DNA of 64,000 nt from an uncultured Saprospiraceae bacterium (GTDB lineage: Bacteria; Bacteroidota; Bacteroidia; Chitinophagales; Saprospiraceae). Below the pieces are notes generated by a model that worked only from the letters and a program-made list of their open reading frames with translations, made no database searches and was not told the DNA's origin. The translations under genes and the position numbers were made by a program. Below are positions 35,188 to 44,628 of this stretch, piece by piece (position 1 is the stretch's first letter; each line of letters starts with the position of its first letter). Location of the stretch: the NCBI GenBank assembly GCA_937942435.1, contig CALDEM010000014.1, positions 1-64,000 of the forward strand, read 5' to 3'.

Positions 35188-36240
35188 TTAAAGCCCTAAG
35201 ATCTTCTTATTAACCTTCTCGCTTCCTCCGCCTCCAGCGAAGTCGTCAAATGTCTTTTTAGTAACATCAATTATATGATTAGATATAAATGGTGCACCCT
35301 CTGCAGCTCCTTGTTCTGGAGATTTGATGCAGCACTCCCACTCTAAGACAGCCCAACCATCAAAGCCATACTGCGACAACTTACTAAAGATCCCTGCGAA
35401 ATCAATGTGTCCATCACCTAATGATCTAAATCTACCTGCCCTGTTGATCCAGTCTTGATAGCCACCGTAGACACCAGACTTACCTGTTGGGTTAAACTCT
35501 GCATCCTTCACATGAAACATCCTGATGCGTTCATGATAAAAGTCAATGAACTGTAGGTAATCTAACTGCTGTAACTCAAAGTGTGATGGATCATAAAGAA
35601 GACAAGCTCTTTTGTGATTCTTTGTATGCTTCAAGAACATCTCATATGTATGACCATCATGAAGATCTTCTCCCGGATGTATCTCATAACACACATCAAC
35701 ACCGCACTTATCGAAGTGATCCAATATGGGCAACCATCTTTTAGCTAACTCATCAAAGCCAGCTTTCACCAAGCCTCCTGGTCTTTGTGGCCAAGGATAG
35801 ACAGTATGCCAAAGCAAAGCACCAGAGAATGTAGCATGCGCATTCAGTCCGAGATTTTTACTTGCAGTCGCTGCATATTTTAATTGTCTAACAGCCCATC
35901 TTGTACGAGCTTTAGGATTGCCTTGTACTTCCGCTGGCGCAAATCCGTCAAACATGACATCATAAGCTGGATTGACAGCTACAAGCTGACCTTGTAGATG
36001 AGTCGATAGTTCTGTGATCTTAAGACCATGGCTTTCTACAGTGCCTTTGATCTCTTCACAATATCTCTTACTCTTAGCGGCTTTTTCTAAATCAATACAT
36101 CTTGCGTCCCAAGTAGGTATCTGAACCCCTTTATAACCTAAGCTGGCTACCCACTTACATATAGAATCAAGTGAGTTATATGGAGCTTTATCATCCATAA
36201 ACTGAGCTAAGAATATAGCTGGCCCTTTAATCGTCTTCAT
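35188..36240 (-). CDS. Sugar phosphate isomerase/epimerase family protein (TIM barrel)
   Basis: A xylose-isomerase-like TIM barrel of 350 aa with metal-site stretches VCYEIHPGEDLHD, LLYDPSHFELQ, FHVKDAEF and WAVLEWECC. No signal peptide is seen. Family members isomerise or epimerise sugars, inositols or related compounds; the substrate cannot be told from the sequence. It is alone on its strand, with no sugar-pathway neighbours. Confidence 0.87.
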   Translation of the reverse strand: MKTIKGPAIFLAQFMDDKAPYNSLDSICKWVASLGYKGVQIPTWDARCIDLEKAAKSKRYCEEIKGTVESHGLKITELSTHLQGQLVAVNPAYDVMFDGFAPAEVQGNPKARTRWAVRQLKYAATASKNLGLNAHATFSGALLWHTVYPWPQRPGGLVKAGFDELAKRWLPILDHFDKCGVDVCYEIHPGEDLHDGHTYEMFLKHTKNHKRACLLYDPSHFELQQLDYLQFIDFYHERIRMFHVKDAEFNPTGKSGVYGGYQDWINRAGRFRSLGDGHIDFAGIFSKLSQYGFDGWAVLEWECCIKSPEQGAAEGAPFISNHIIDVTKKTFDDFAGGGGSEKVNKKILGL

Positions 36241-36425
36241 AGTCTATCTTTTTTAATTCGTCAACAGCAACAAGATAAAACCCTCATCCTTCTTATCAAA
36301 CTAAATCTACCAAGTTGAGGATAAGAAGAGTCTGGAAATTTTTTTTTGAATCCAAGGCAACCATTTGGACTGAACCGCTCTATAACGTGATGACAACTTA
36401 TTACATCAGCTTTAAAATCACACAA

Positions 36426-36602
36426 ATGAAAAGATTAGTTGCTTTATCGATATTCTTAGTTTACATATCCACACAATTGAGTGAAGACGCGGCTAACTTT
36501 CGTTTTGATATAGAAGCAGAGATCTTTAGAGGTGGTCCATTTGACCCACTACCAGCTAATTGCAAATTAATATTACAGGAGGAGCACTTGGATTTTTTAT
36601 AA
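36426..36602 (+). CDS. Possible small exported protein, perhaps frameshifted
   Basis: From ATG 36426 the frame encodes 58 residues with a signal-like start (MKRLVALSIFLVYISTQ). Near its end the +2 frame continues with hydrophobic, glycine-rich sequence (NITGGALGFFIMSGAQQVEI) before running into the antisense of the M28 gene. This could be a shortened remnant with a frameshift near 36560, or chance. No family was recognised. Confidence 0.3.
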   Translation: MKRLVALSIFLVYISTQLSEDAANFRFDIEAEIFRGGPFDPLPANCKLILQEEHLDFL

Positions 36603-36643
36603 TGTCAGGTGCTCAACAAGTGGAGATTTTGATAGAGAAGGGA

Positions 36644-38272
36644 CTACTTTACCACTCCGTTAACTCGGATGCGATCATCCCTATTAGCAAGATCCCATAC
36701 TGTATGAAATATCTGCTTAGCTCTATGCTCCATCAGATTAAGATCGATCTTTTCGACGGTATCGGTTAGTCTGTGATAGTCATCATGGACACCATTAAAA
36801 AAGAAGATAGCGGGAACACCATGCTTTGCAAAGTTGTAATGATCTGATCTAAAGTAGAATCGATTAGGATCTTCTTCGCTGTTGTACTTATAATCTAATA
36901 GGAGCTGACTATACTTTTGATTGTTCTTTTCATTGATGTCATGTAAGTCTTGACTTAATCGATCTGATCCTATGACATATATGTACGGTTCTGCTTCACT
37001 ATTATATTCTTTACCCCATCTGCCGACCATATCTATGTTGACATCTACGACTGTATTTTCGATTGGAAAAACTGGGTTGCTGGCATAATATTCTGATCCT
37101 AACAAACCTTTTTCTTCTCCTGTCACCAAGAGACAGAGCACACTTCGCTTCGGTCCGTTTTTCATTTTTTTAGCGGTAGCAAGTGCCTCGGCGATCTCAA
37201 GCACTGTTGTTGTCCCAGAGGCATTATCATCTGCGCCGTTATAGACTTCATCTCCTTTCATACCGACATGATCATAGTGGGCCGATACAACTATGACTTC
37301 ATCTTTCTTGCTGGTGCCTTCTATAAAGCCCATCACATTTTGGCCTTCTAGGACTCGCCTATTAAGATCAAAAGAGGATTGTACGGATAAAGGAAGCTGA
37401 GTAAGTAAAGAAATCTCTTCACCAGCTATGAGTTTATCTCTGCGCATGATAAGATCATCTCTTTGAGCGCCGATGATGTCTTCTGCTACTTTAGATGATA
37501 GAAAGATTGTATTTGCACCTGCTTGTGCGACACCTTCAAAATTACCAAGTTGAGTCACTCTATTTACAAGTTGTCTTCTATTCTCATTGATCATTGTTTT
37601 TAGATCATTAGAGACGATGAATAACATCTTTGCACCGTTCTGCTTTGCAGCTTTACTCTTGTTCGTCCAGTCTGTTGCCCACTTGCTTTTGTCTTGTGAC
37701 TTTGTGATTTTGGACACACCACTTGCATCAGTTGGTTCGCCGTCAAAAACCATAATCACCTTACCTGCTACATTGACATTTTTATAATCGTTGTAATCTT
37801 CATCTTCTATACCGTAACCTAAGAATAAAATCTCATCGGCATCAACCTCTCCAGGTGTACTATATTGAGGAAACGATATAAAATCTCTTAATAATTTGTA
37901 AGACATATCACCTATGTCAAGGGTTAACTTCTCCCATGAGGTAAATGTAAAAGCGACGGGTTGAAAGTATCCGTTGTTATCGCCGATGGTTGGTAATCCA
38001 AGTTTTTCAAATTCATTAGCGATATAGTGAGCAGCTTTTGTATTACCATCAGTGCCGGTCTCACGACCTTCATAAGCGTCAGAGGCCAGCGTATATATGT
38101 GATCCTTTAGGTCTTTTTTAGAGATCGTTGTAGATAATTTATAAGACCAATCATTAAAGTCTGTAACGACCGCCTTACTCTTATCAGGCATCATCTTGTG
38201 GCTTGCATATTGACCTATGAGGCCTTGCCCAACAAGGATGTTGATCACAAAAACTAAAAAATACTTCATCAT
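36644..38272 (-). CDS. Secreted M28 family zinc peptidase with PA domain
   Basis: A signal peptide (FLVFVINILVGQGLIG) is followed by a PA insert (about 130-280) and the M28 catalytic domain with ligands in SAHYDHVG, NGADDNASG, TGEEKGLLGSEYY, NIDMVGR and YFRSDHYNFAKHG. Such enzymes are exo-aminopeptidases acting outside the cytoplasm. It follows rpiB by 15 nt and may share the DUF2723 promoter. No sorting domain is visible. Confidence 0.92.
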   Translation of the reverse strand: MMKYFLVFVINILVGQGLIGQYASHKMMPDKSKAVVTDFNDWSYKLSTTISKKDLKDHIYTLASDAYEGRETGTDGNTKAAHYIANEFEKLGLPTIGDNNGYFQPVAFTFTSWEKLTLDIGDMSYKLLRDFISFPQYSTPGEVDADEILFLGYGIEDEDYNDYKNVNVAGKVIMVFDGEPTDASGVSKITKSQDKSKWATDWTNKSKAAKQNGAKMLFIVSNDLKTMINENRRQLVNRVTQLGNFEGVAQAGANTIFLSSKVAEDIIGAQRDDLIMRRDKLIAGEEISLLTQLPLSVQSSFDLNRRVLEGQNVMGFIEGTSKKDEVIVVSAHYDHVGMKGDEVYNGADDNASGTTTVLEIAEALATAKKMKNGPKRSVLCLLVTGEEKGLLGSEYYASNPVFPIENTVVDVNIDMVGRWGKEYNSEAEPYIYVIGSDRLSQDLHDINEKNNQKYSQLLLDYKYNSEEDPNRFYFRSDHYNFAKHGVPAIFFFNGVHDDYHRLTDTVEKIDLNLMEHRAKQIFHTVWDLANRDDRIRVNGVVK

Positions 38273-38287
38273 GTTATTCTCTTCTTG

Positions 38288-38743
38288 TTAGCAAAGGAAA
38301 GAGACGTCTGGCGTGATTTTGTCTACCCGTCTCTTGTGTCTTCCTCCTTCAAAGGTGCTATTTATAAACGCACCAACAACTTCAATTGCTATATCCTCAT
38401 TGATAAATCTTGCAGGTATAGCTAACGCATTAGCATTGTTATGTTGTCTAGTAAGTGCCGCTAACTCTGGTGTCCAACATAGGCCACATCGTATCCCGCT
38501 GTATTTGTTAGCGGTGATAGCAACACCATTGCCGCTTCCGCAAATTAGGATCCCATAATCAGCTTTACCATCGACAACATCGTTACAGACAGGATGTGCA
38601 AAGTCTGGATAGTCTACAGAGTCCGCACTGTATGGCCCATGATCTACAACAATGATGTCTTGATCTTTGAGAAACTTTATAACTTTCTCTTTGAGGTCAA
38701 AGCCAGCGTGATCTCCTCCTATTGCTATTTTGGATATCGACAT
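38288..38743 (-). CDS. rpiB: Ribose 5-phosphate isomerase B
   Basis: RpiB interconverts ribose 5-phosphate and ribulose 5-phosphate. I start it at ATG 38743 (MSISKIAIGGDHAGF, 151 aa), one nucleotide after the DUF2723 stop; the track ORF adds 23 residues that overlap that gene. The family motifs GGDHAG, DYPDFAHPV, GILICGSGNG and RHNNAN-type (RQHNNANALAIPAR) are intact. Confidence 0.94.
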   Translation of the reverse strand: MSISKIAIGGDHAGFDLKEKVIKFLKDQDIIVVDHGPYSADSVDYPDFAHPVCNDVVDGKADYGILICGSGNGVAITANKYSGIRCGLCWTPELAALTRQHNNANALAIPARFINEDIAIEVVGAFINSTFEGGRHKRRVDKITPDVSFLC

Positions 38744-38744
38744 T

Positions 38745-41700
38745 CTAATTAGGTACTCTTGAAGTTCTATACTGACCCAATAACGCTTGCATCTCTTGAG
38801 AGAAGGCATCATCTCCTATGCTGTTGGCCAGATTAAACACATTGGCCAGAGCATTGTCTCTTCGCGCTTTGTCTTGAGCAAAACTTGATGCGACAATGTC
38901 AGGATCTATGCTGTCATAAAAAGACATATAATCTGCCGTTTCATTTGCCAATATTCTCAGGTGATGGATCGCTTTTTCTTTTTGACTAGTTCTTACATAA
39001 ACTGTAATCAATGGTATAATCGAAGCATCATAAGGGAAGTTCATATGAGGAAATCCTTCAAAGAACTTATCTGTTATGTCGACTGCTTTTTGAGCTTTAT
39101 TCTCATCTATGAAGGACTCAGCTGTTCTAATCATGACCATCCTATGTGCTTGTACTGCAGCCCCATAAGAGTCGTTGACAAACAAATCTTTTTTATCAAA
39201 ATTACCCCACTCCCATTTGTTCATGATATTGTCATAGACCTTCTCAGTTGCCACTCTACCACTACCATAGATAGACATACTTCTATCGCTGGCTGTTTTA
39301 ATGGGTACCAACCTTAGAGCTAGCCCTTCATATTGCATGTAGTCGTTAAGACCCATCAACTTGCTGTTCTGACAAGTGGTTGCAAAGTAGATAGGACGCT
39401 CATTGATATTAGAAGCTATGATATCGAGCACTGCCAGTTCATCTTTTGTCATCCAAGATTTGCTTTCTGCAAATGTTACCCTAATATCAGATGATAAGGC
39501 AGTTGTGTCTCCAGCGTATCTCACGTTTAGTCTTTGGACTGCTTGAGGATCCGTAGGTATGACAAATTGTCTAGCAGGGACATAGGATTCAAACTTGTAT
39601 GTGTCGCCAACAGGGTGACTATCACCGACAAACTTAAGTGCATCCGTAAGCTTCATTGCAGCATTGGGATTTTGAACGACAAAAGGTATCTGGTTTCTCT
39701 TATTACCGCGATATGAAGAGGCAGGCACGGTCAACTTTAAAGCTTCCGCGTCATTGACTTTGCTTCTCAACTTATTGATATACCAATCAACGGTGATCAG
39801 ACTTAGATTAACGATTCTAACATCGCGTCTGACATCCTCTACCTCTTGTACATACCATAACGGATAAGTATCATTGTCACCATAGGTAAATATGACGGCA
39901 TTTGGATCAAGAGAATTTAGAAAGTTCTTTGCATAGTCACGAGAGGCATATTGGTCCTTGCGACTATGATCATCAAAGTTTTCAAATCCCATAATCAACG
40001 GCGCCGTTAGCGCGAGTGCGCCAAAAAGTGCAAGGGACCCAATCCCTTTAAACGAAAGCCGTTCTGCAGCCATCCTATATAGAGCAGGTACGGACATACC
40101 TATCCACATACAGAAAGTGAAAAAGCTACCGACCAAGACATAATCCCGTTCTCGGGGTTCATTAGGAGGCTGATTGGTATAGACTATAATCCCTATACCA
40201 GTGATTATAAAAAGGGCAAAGAGACCTGCAAACTCCTGAGGCCTTTTGAAGGCGTGAAAGAACAATCCTATCAAACCAAATATCAATGGCAAAAAGTAGT
40301 AGTTGTTATTAGCCTTATTATTTTTCATTGTATCAGGCTCCTGATCGAGATTAAAGAGTTTCATCTCGTCTATAAAGCCGATACCGGATCTCCAGTTTCC
40401 TTGTGATTTGTCCCAAGAGTAGTACCCTTGATCTCCGTTTTGCTTCCCAACGAAGTTCCACATGAAATATCGGGTATACATCCAGTCGATCTGATACTTC
40501 ATAAAGAAGGCTAGGTTAAAAGCAAATGATGGCTTGGCGTTTCCCGAAAGGATCATCTGATGCCATTGCTTGTAGAGATTTGGGCGTCCCATCTCCGCAT
40601 GACTGATCCGAGGGAAAAAGATCTTATCTGATGATTTGTACTGGGGTGTGATCTTCTCATCCACCGCTACATACTTAGACTTTGCAGACTTATCATGATA
40701 CGGAGGAAAGTCCATCTGACCTTTTCGCGCTTCTCTATCGTAACTTGTTGGAGAGGCCTCATAACTTGGACCGAACACCAATGCTCGTTCGCCATATTGC
40801 TCTCTGTTGATATAAGGAAGCAGCCTTGATGGGTCACTCGGTACATTCATATTTACGGGAGTGTCAGCATTAGCTCTGATAACCACAAGGCCGATCATAG
40901 AGTAACCAATCGTAATCATCAAAGTAGCCATAGTCGCCACTTGCAACCAATACTTACCATGCTTTTTGGCATATCTAAATGCTGCATAGAATAGCCCACC
41001 AACGATTAGTAAGGTGGGTATAATCCCAGAATTGACCGGAGCACCAAAAGAGTTAACCATCATGATGTCAAGATTCTTCCAAAGAGCAGGGATACCTACG
41101 ATGACACCTTTCTGAATAAAAGGGATCGACAAGGCACCAATAATGGTACTTAAGATCATGCCTTTCCAGTTTTTAGTCTTTGACTTCTTGAAATAAACAA
41201 GAAGCGCCAAAGCTGGAAATGTCAAAAGACTCAATAGGTGAACACCTATTGAAAGACCCGCACTATACGCAGCAAAAACAAGCCATTTGTCATGTTTTGA
41301 TTCATTAGGTAGACAGTACCACTTGATGATGGCCCATGCTGTCAATGCGGTAAAGAATGTGCTCATCGCATAGACCTCGCCCTCTACTGCAGAAAACCAT
41401 ATAGAAGAACAAAACGCCGTAGCTAAACCTGCAACAACTCCACCCACAGCTGCTACATTGTCGGCATCGATATCTTCTTTTGTGAACATTAACTTAGAGA
41501 GCAACATAGTCGCATTACCTACCAGTGCAGCTGTGACTGCTGTAAATAAGCCCGACATGAGGTTTACCGCAAACGCTATATCTGAAGGGTTAGAAGAAAA
41601 AATCTCCCCAAACCAAGCGAATATGCGACCGATCAGTAAGAATAGTGGTGCCCCTGGTGGGTGAACTACTTGCAGTTTGTAAGCGCCCAATATAAACTCA

Positions 41701-41810
41701 CCACAATCCCATAAGCTTCCAGTTCGCTCTGCAGACATAAAATAGACTACAGTCGCTATCACGAAGACGATCCCTGAGGCTATATTAAATTTTCTATTGG
41801 TCGAAGTCAT
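38745..41810 (-). CDS. DUF2723 membrane protein, O-mannosyltransferase-like
   Basis: The N-terminal motif (SLWDCGEFILGAYKLQVVHP, then PPGAPLFLLIGR) is the DUF2723 hallmark. About a dozen membrane helices lie in residues 10-650 and a soluble region of about 370 residues follows, including FTYGDNDTYPLWYVQEV. The family resembles GT-C protein mannosyltransferases and is widespread in Bacteroidota; activity here is inferred. It is the first gene of the run to rpiB and M28 peptidase and has its own TACTTTTG box. Confidence 0.92.
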   Translation of the reverse strand: MTSTNRKFNIASGIVFVIATVVYFMSAERTGSLWDCGEFILGAYKLQVVHPPGAPLFLLIGRIFAWFGEIFSSNPSDIAFAVNLMSGLFTAVTAALVGNATMLLSKLMFTKEDIDADNVAAVGGVVAGLATAFCSSIWFSAVEGEVYAMSTFFTALTAWAIIKWYCLPNESKHDKWLVFAAYSAGLSIGVHLLSLLTFPALALLVYFKKSKTKNWKGMILSTIIGALSIPFIQKGVIVGIPALWKNLDIMMVNSFGAPVNSGIIPTLLIVGGLFYAAFRYAKKHGKYWLQVATMATLMITIGYSMIGLVVIRANADTPVNMNVPSDPSRLLPYINREQYGERALVFGPSYEASPTSYDREARKGQMDFPPYHDKSAKSKYVAVDEKITPQYKSSDKIFFPRISHAEMGRPNLYKQWHQMILSGNAKPSFAFNLAFFMKYQIDWMYTRYFMWNFVGKQNGDQGYYSWDKSQGNWRSGIGFIDEMKLFNLDQEPDTMKNNKANNNYYFLPLIFGLIGLFFHAFKRPQEFAGLFALFIITGIGIIVYTNQPPNEPRERDYVLVGSFFTFCMWIGMSVPALYRMAAERLSFKGIGSLALFGALALTAPLIMGFENFDDHSRKDQYASRDYAKNFLNSLDPNAVIFTYGDNDTYPLWYVQEVEDVRRDVRIVNLSLITVDWYINKLRSKVNDAEALKLTVPASSYRGNKRNQIPFVVQNPNAAMKLTDALKFVGDSHPVGDTYKFESYVPARQFVIPTDPQAVQRLNVRYAGDTTALSSDIRVTFAESKSWMTKDELAVLDIIASNINERPIYFATTCQNSKLMGLNDYMQYEGLALRLVPIKTASDRSMSIYGSGRVATEKVYDNIMNKWEWGNFDKKDLFVNDSYGAAVQAHRMVMIRTAESFIDENKAQKAVDITDKFFEGFPHMNFPYDASIIPLITVYVRTSQKEKAIHHLRILANETADYMSFYDSIDPDIVASSFAQDKARRDNALANVFNLANSIGDDAFSQEMQALLGQYRTSRVPN

Positions 41811-41904
41811 AAAATAGATATTGTATGTGAAGAAAGTTCAGCGTTGAAAAGTAAGTGATATGCTGACTTTAGATGTTTTTCCATTAAAGAAATCAGTAAT
41901 ATGA

Positions 41905-41912
41905 TATCTTTG
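41905..41912 (+). promoter_or_regulatory. -7 box for the methyltransferase gene
   Basis: TATCTTTG matches TAnnTTTG, 121 nt upstream of the ATG at 42034. It directly abuts the opposing box of the DUF2723 gene. No convincing -33 element was found. Confidence 0.55.
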
Positions 41913-41920
41913 CAAAAGTA
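41913..41920 (-). promoter_or_regulatory. -7 box for the DUF2723 gene
   Basis: The minus strand reads TACTTTTG, a TAnnTTTG match 103 nt upstream of the DUF2723 start, immediately back-to-back with the plus-strand box. Confidence 0.55.
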
Positions 41921-42033
41921 TTAAAAACATATACTTTAATGGACTAATGTGTATGGCATTAGGATTTAGTTATCAAATACCTACTCAGAATTATTTCTCA
42001 CCTATATTTTATTCGTTTAAATAGGCGCTCAAT

Positions 42034-42915
42034 ATGATAGAGACCTGTATCGTCTGCGGATCAGATAAGAATAAGGAAGCCATTAGGGTTCATGACCACC
42101 TAGTGAGTCATAAGTTGTTTATCATCTCAGCATGTGAAGACTGTGGCTTTCAGTTTGTTAAGAACCCTCCCAGTGAAGACCAGGCCATGTCTTTTTATGA
42201 GACAGAAGAGTATATAGAGCACTCTGATTCATCAGAAGGATTGATCAACGGCATATACCACAAAGCTCGCTCTTGGATGCTTCCTTACAAGTATAGGATG
42301 TTACATAAGCTGGGTAGAAAGCCTAAGATCCTCGATGTAGGTACGGGCACTGGATACTTTCTCAATTATATGAAGTCCAGATCATATGAAGTGAGAGGTG
42401 TTGAGATCAGTGAGCAGGCTAGGGAGTTTGGTATTAAGACATTTGGATTGGATATCAAAAGCCCAGAGGATTTACTTAATGAGGATTTCCCTGGAGGATA
42501 TGGCTATGCGAGTTTCTGGCATGTATTGGAACACATTTATAATCCGAGAGAAGTATTAAAAAAGATACATCAACTTCTCGATGAGACAGGTGTACTCGTA
42601 GTGGCACTGCCTAACAATAAGAGTCTTGATGCTAAGATATATAAGGAGTATTGGGCGGCATACGACGTGCCGAGACATCTGTGGCACTGGGATAAATCGA
42701 GCTTTACAAAGTTTGCAGAGACTTGCGGTTTTAAGTTGGTGAAAACCAAAATGTTGCCTCTTGATCCGTTCTACAATATCTTAATGAGTGAGACTTATCG
42801 AAAAAATAGATGGGCTTATATTTTGATACCATTCATAGGTGCGCTATCCTTAATCCAAGGTTGGTTTAAGAATAGTAAAGCCAGCTCGATTGTATATTTT
42901 TTAGAGAAAGTCTAA
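42034..42915 (+). CDS. Class I SAM methyltransferase with N-terminal zinc-binding motif
   Basis: The N terminus has paired cysteines (CIVCG and CEDCGF) as in small zinc-ribbon methyltransferases. The SAM-binding motif ILDVGTGTGYFL and the later FWHVLEHI are clear. The C-terminal 40 residues are hydrophobic and may touch the membrane. Relatives often methylate sugars, quinone-like or polyketide substrates; the target is unknown. A 43-aa ORF follows after 8 nt. Confidence 0.87.
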   Translation: MIETCIVCGSDKNKEAIRVHDHLVSHKLFIISACEDCGFQFVKNPPSEDQAMSFYETEEYIEHSDSSEGLINGIYHKARSWMLPYKYRMLHKLGRKPKILDVGTGTGYFLNYMKSRSYEVRGVEISEQAREFGIKTFGLDIKSPEDLLNEDFPGGYGYASFWHVLEHIYNPREVLKKIHQLLDETGVLVVALPNNKSLDAKIYKEYWAAYDVPRHLWHWDKSSFTKFAETCGFKLVKTKMLPLDPFYNILMSETYRKNRWAYILIPFIGALSLIQGWFKNSKASSIVYFLEKV

Positions 42916-42923
42916 AGGAAAAA

Positions 42924-43055
42924 ATGTTTAAAGTTATTGTCATCGGAGGATTGCTATACACTTTGTATAGATTGATGTTTGGCCCTAAGACTATAAAAGG
43001 TGCTGAAGAATCTAATGATGACACAGTTGATATAGATTATGAAGAAGTGGACTGA
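42924..43055 (+). CDS. 43-aa DUF4834-like membrane peptide (not in ORF track)
   Basis: Translation from ATG 42924 gives MFKVIVIGGLLYTLYRLMFG, a membrane segment, followed by an acidic tail ending in DIDYEEVD. This is the pattern of DUF4834, a short Bacteroidota protein of unknown function. It lies 8 nt after the methyltransferase and overlaps the pseudouridine synthase gene by 17 nt, so the three are probably one transcript. Confidence 0.6.
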   Translation: MFKVIVIGGLLYTLYRLMFGPKTIKGAEESNDDTVDIDYEEVD

Positions 43056-43707
43056 TATTTATACTTCTTCAGATCTAATCGTCCATGAGGACTCACAGTT
43101 TATAGTACTCAACAAGCCAGCAGGTGTAGGATCTCAAGATGATCAAACTGGTGATACAAGTATATTCTCATGGGCAGAGAAGTATGCCAAGCAGAAACTA
43201 CACCTGGTTAATCGCATAGACCGGCCTGTTAGTGGACTTATCCTATGCACTAAGACCAAGAAAGCAGGTCAGTTAATTCTGGATAGTAAATCTATAAAGA
43301 AGGAATATGTCGCTCTTGTCCCTCCGATAGAACCGGCCTCCGCTACGCTTAGTCACTTCATTAAAAAAGATGGAAAGACTAAAAAAGCATATATCTCTGA
43401 TGTAGAAAAAGCCGGATATAAAGCTTGCACACTCTCTTATGATACTCGGCATATCTTGGACAATTATCATGTGATTAATATCAATACAGAGACGGGTCGT
43501 TTCCATCAGATAAGAGCTCAACTAGCGCATGTGGGCAACGCTATAAAAGGAGATGTAAAGTATGGAGCTCGTCGTTCTAATAAAGATCGTAGTGTAGATC
43601 TCCATGCTTATATCATGGACGTTGTGCCTGCACAATTAAAGTTGACTGCTCAACCGCTGGGTAGAGAACCGGTTTGGAAGTTTCTACAATCGGAAAATAT
43701 CATATAG
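43039..43707 (+). CDS. RluA-family pseudouridine synthase
   Basis: The 222-aa protein has the RluA catalytic motif HLVNRIDRPVSGL (catalytic Asp), the early LNKPAGVGSQD, and the TGRFHQIRAQLAHVG motif. No S4 domain is present. The target uridine in rRNA or tRNA cannot be assigned from sequence. Its stop codon touches the next start (43707/43708). Confidence 0.93.
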   Translation: MKKWTDIYTSSDLIVHEDSQFIVLNKPAGVGSQDDQTGDTSIFSWAEKYAKQKLHLVNRIDRPVSGLILCTKTKKAGQLILDSKSIKKEYVALVPPIEPASATLSHFIKKDGKTKKAYISDVEKAGYKACTLSYDTRHILDNYHVININTETGRFHQIRAQLAHVGNAIKGDVKYGARRSNKDRSVDLHAYIMDVVPAQLKLTAQPLGREPVWKFLQSENII

Positions 43708-44463
43708 ATGCGGTTGTTGATTTTCGTTGTTGCTTATAACGCGCAGCAACATATCACAAAGACCTTAGATCGTATACCTCGAGATTGGCTCGCAACTACA
43801 GATTATAAAATTCTAATCATCAATGATGCTTCTGTTGACAAGACAGATCAGTTGGTTGCAAGCTACATCACAGCTCATCCTGACATCGACATCACCTCAC
43901 TTGACAATGATGTAAACCTTGGATATGGAGGCAATCAAAAAAGAGGATACGAGTATGCGATCCAGAATCAATACGCTATCGTAGTACTACTACATGGTGA
44001 TGGACAGTATGCTCCTGAATACCTACCTCAGATGATAAGCCCCATAAAAGAAGGTCATGCAGAACTCGTTTTGGGTTCGCGCATGTTAGACAGAATGAAG
44101 GCCCTTGAAGGCAATATGCCTCTCTATAAATGGATAGGAAATCAGACTTTGACTTTTTTACAAAACAGGTTTCTTGGTACTAATTTGTCGGAGTTTCATA
44201 CAGGATATCGTGCTTTTAAGGTTGATGCGTTAAAGAGAATTCCATTCGCAAACAATTCTAATTACTTTGACTTTGACACGGAGATTATCATTCAATTATA
44301 TGATACAGCAGCAAGAATAACTGAGATTAGTATACCTACTTTCTATGGTGATGAGATATCTTATGTCAATGGATTGAAGTATGCATGGCTTATTATAAAA
44401 ACAACTGTCAAATCAAGACTGGTAAAGAAGAAATGGATCAAGGACGGTCGGTTTTTATACTAG
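43708..44463 (+). CDS. Family 2 glycosyltransferase, dolichyl-phosphate-mannose-synthase-like
   Basis: A GT-A fold with IINDASVDKTD, a DxD-like HGDGQYAPEYLPQM, GSRMLDR and the acceptor-side EFHTGYRAFK. At 251 aa it is only the catalytic domain, without C-terminal membrane helices. Such enzymes transfer sugars to polyprenyl phosphates. The DUF2723 protein, which resembles enzymes that use such donors, is encoded just 2 kb away; a link is speculative. Confidence 0.9.
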   Translation: MRLLIFVVAYNAQQHITKTLDRIPRDWLATTDYKILIINDASVDKTDQLVASYITAHPDIDITSLDNDVNLGYGGNQKRGYEYAIQNQYAIVVLLHGDGQYAPEYLPQMISPIKEGHAELVLGSRMLDRMKALEGNMPLYKWIGNQTLTFLQNRFLGTNLSEFHTGYRAFKVDALKRIPFANNSNYFDFDTEIIIQLYDTAARITEISIPTFYGDEISYVNGLKYAWLIIKTTVKSRLVKKKWIKDGRFLY

Positions 44464-44598
44464 TACTTTTCATCGCCTTTGATAAGGTACTTTGGCCCTG
44501 CATTTTACATCTGCCAACATTCAACAAACTGTCACCTAGGACATGGTAAAAACTGACATACTCTTTCGTAGATCGATCAACTGCGATCTAATTAATAC

Positions 44599-44606
44599 TA
44601 CCTTTG
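44599..44606 (+). promoter_or_regulatory. -7 box for thiL
   Basis: TACCTTTG matches TAnnTTTG, 22 nt upstream of the thiL ATG, which would give a leader of roughly 15 nt. Confidence 0.55.
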
Positions 44607-44628
44607 AACAAACAAATTCTGCCTTCTG

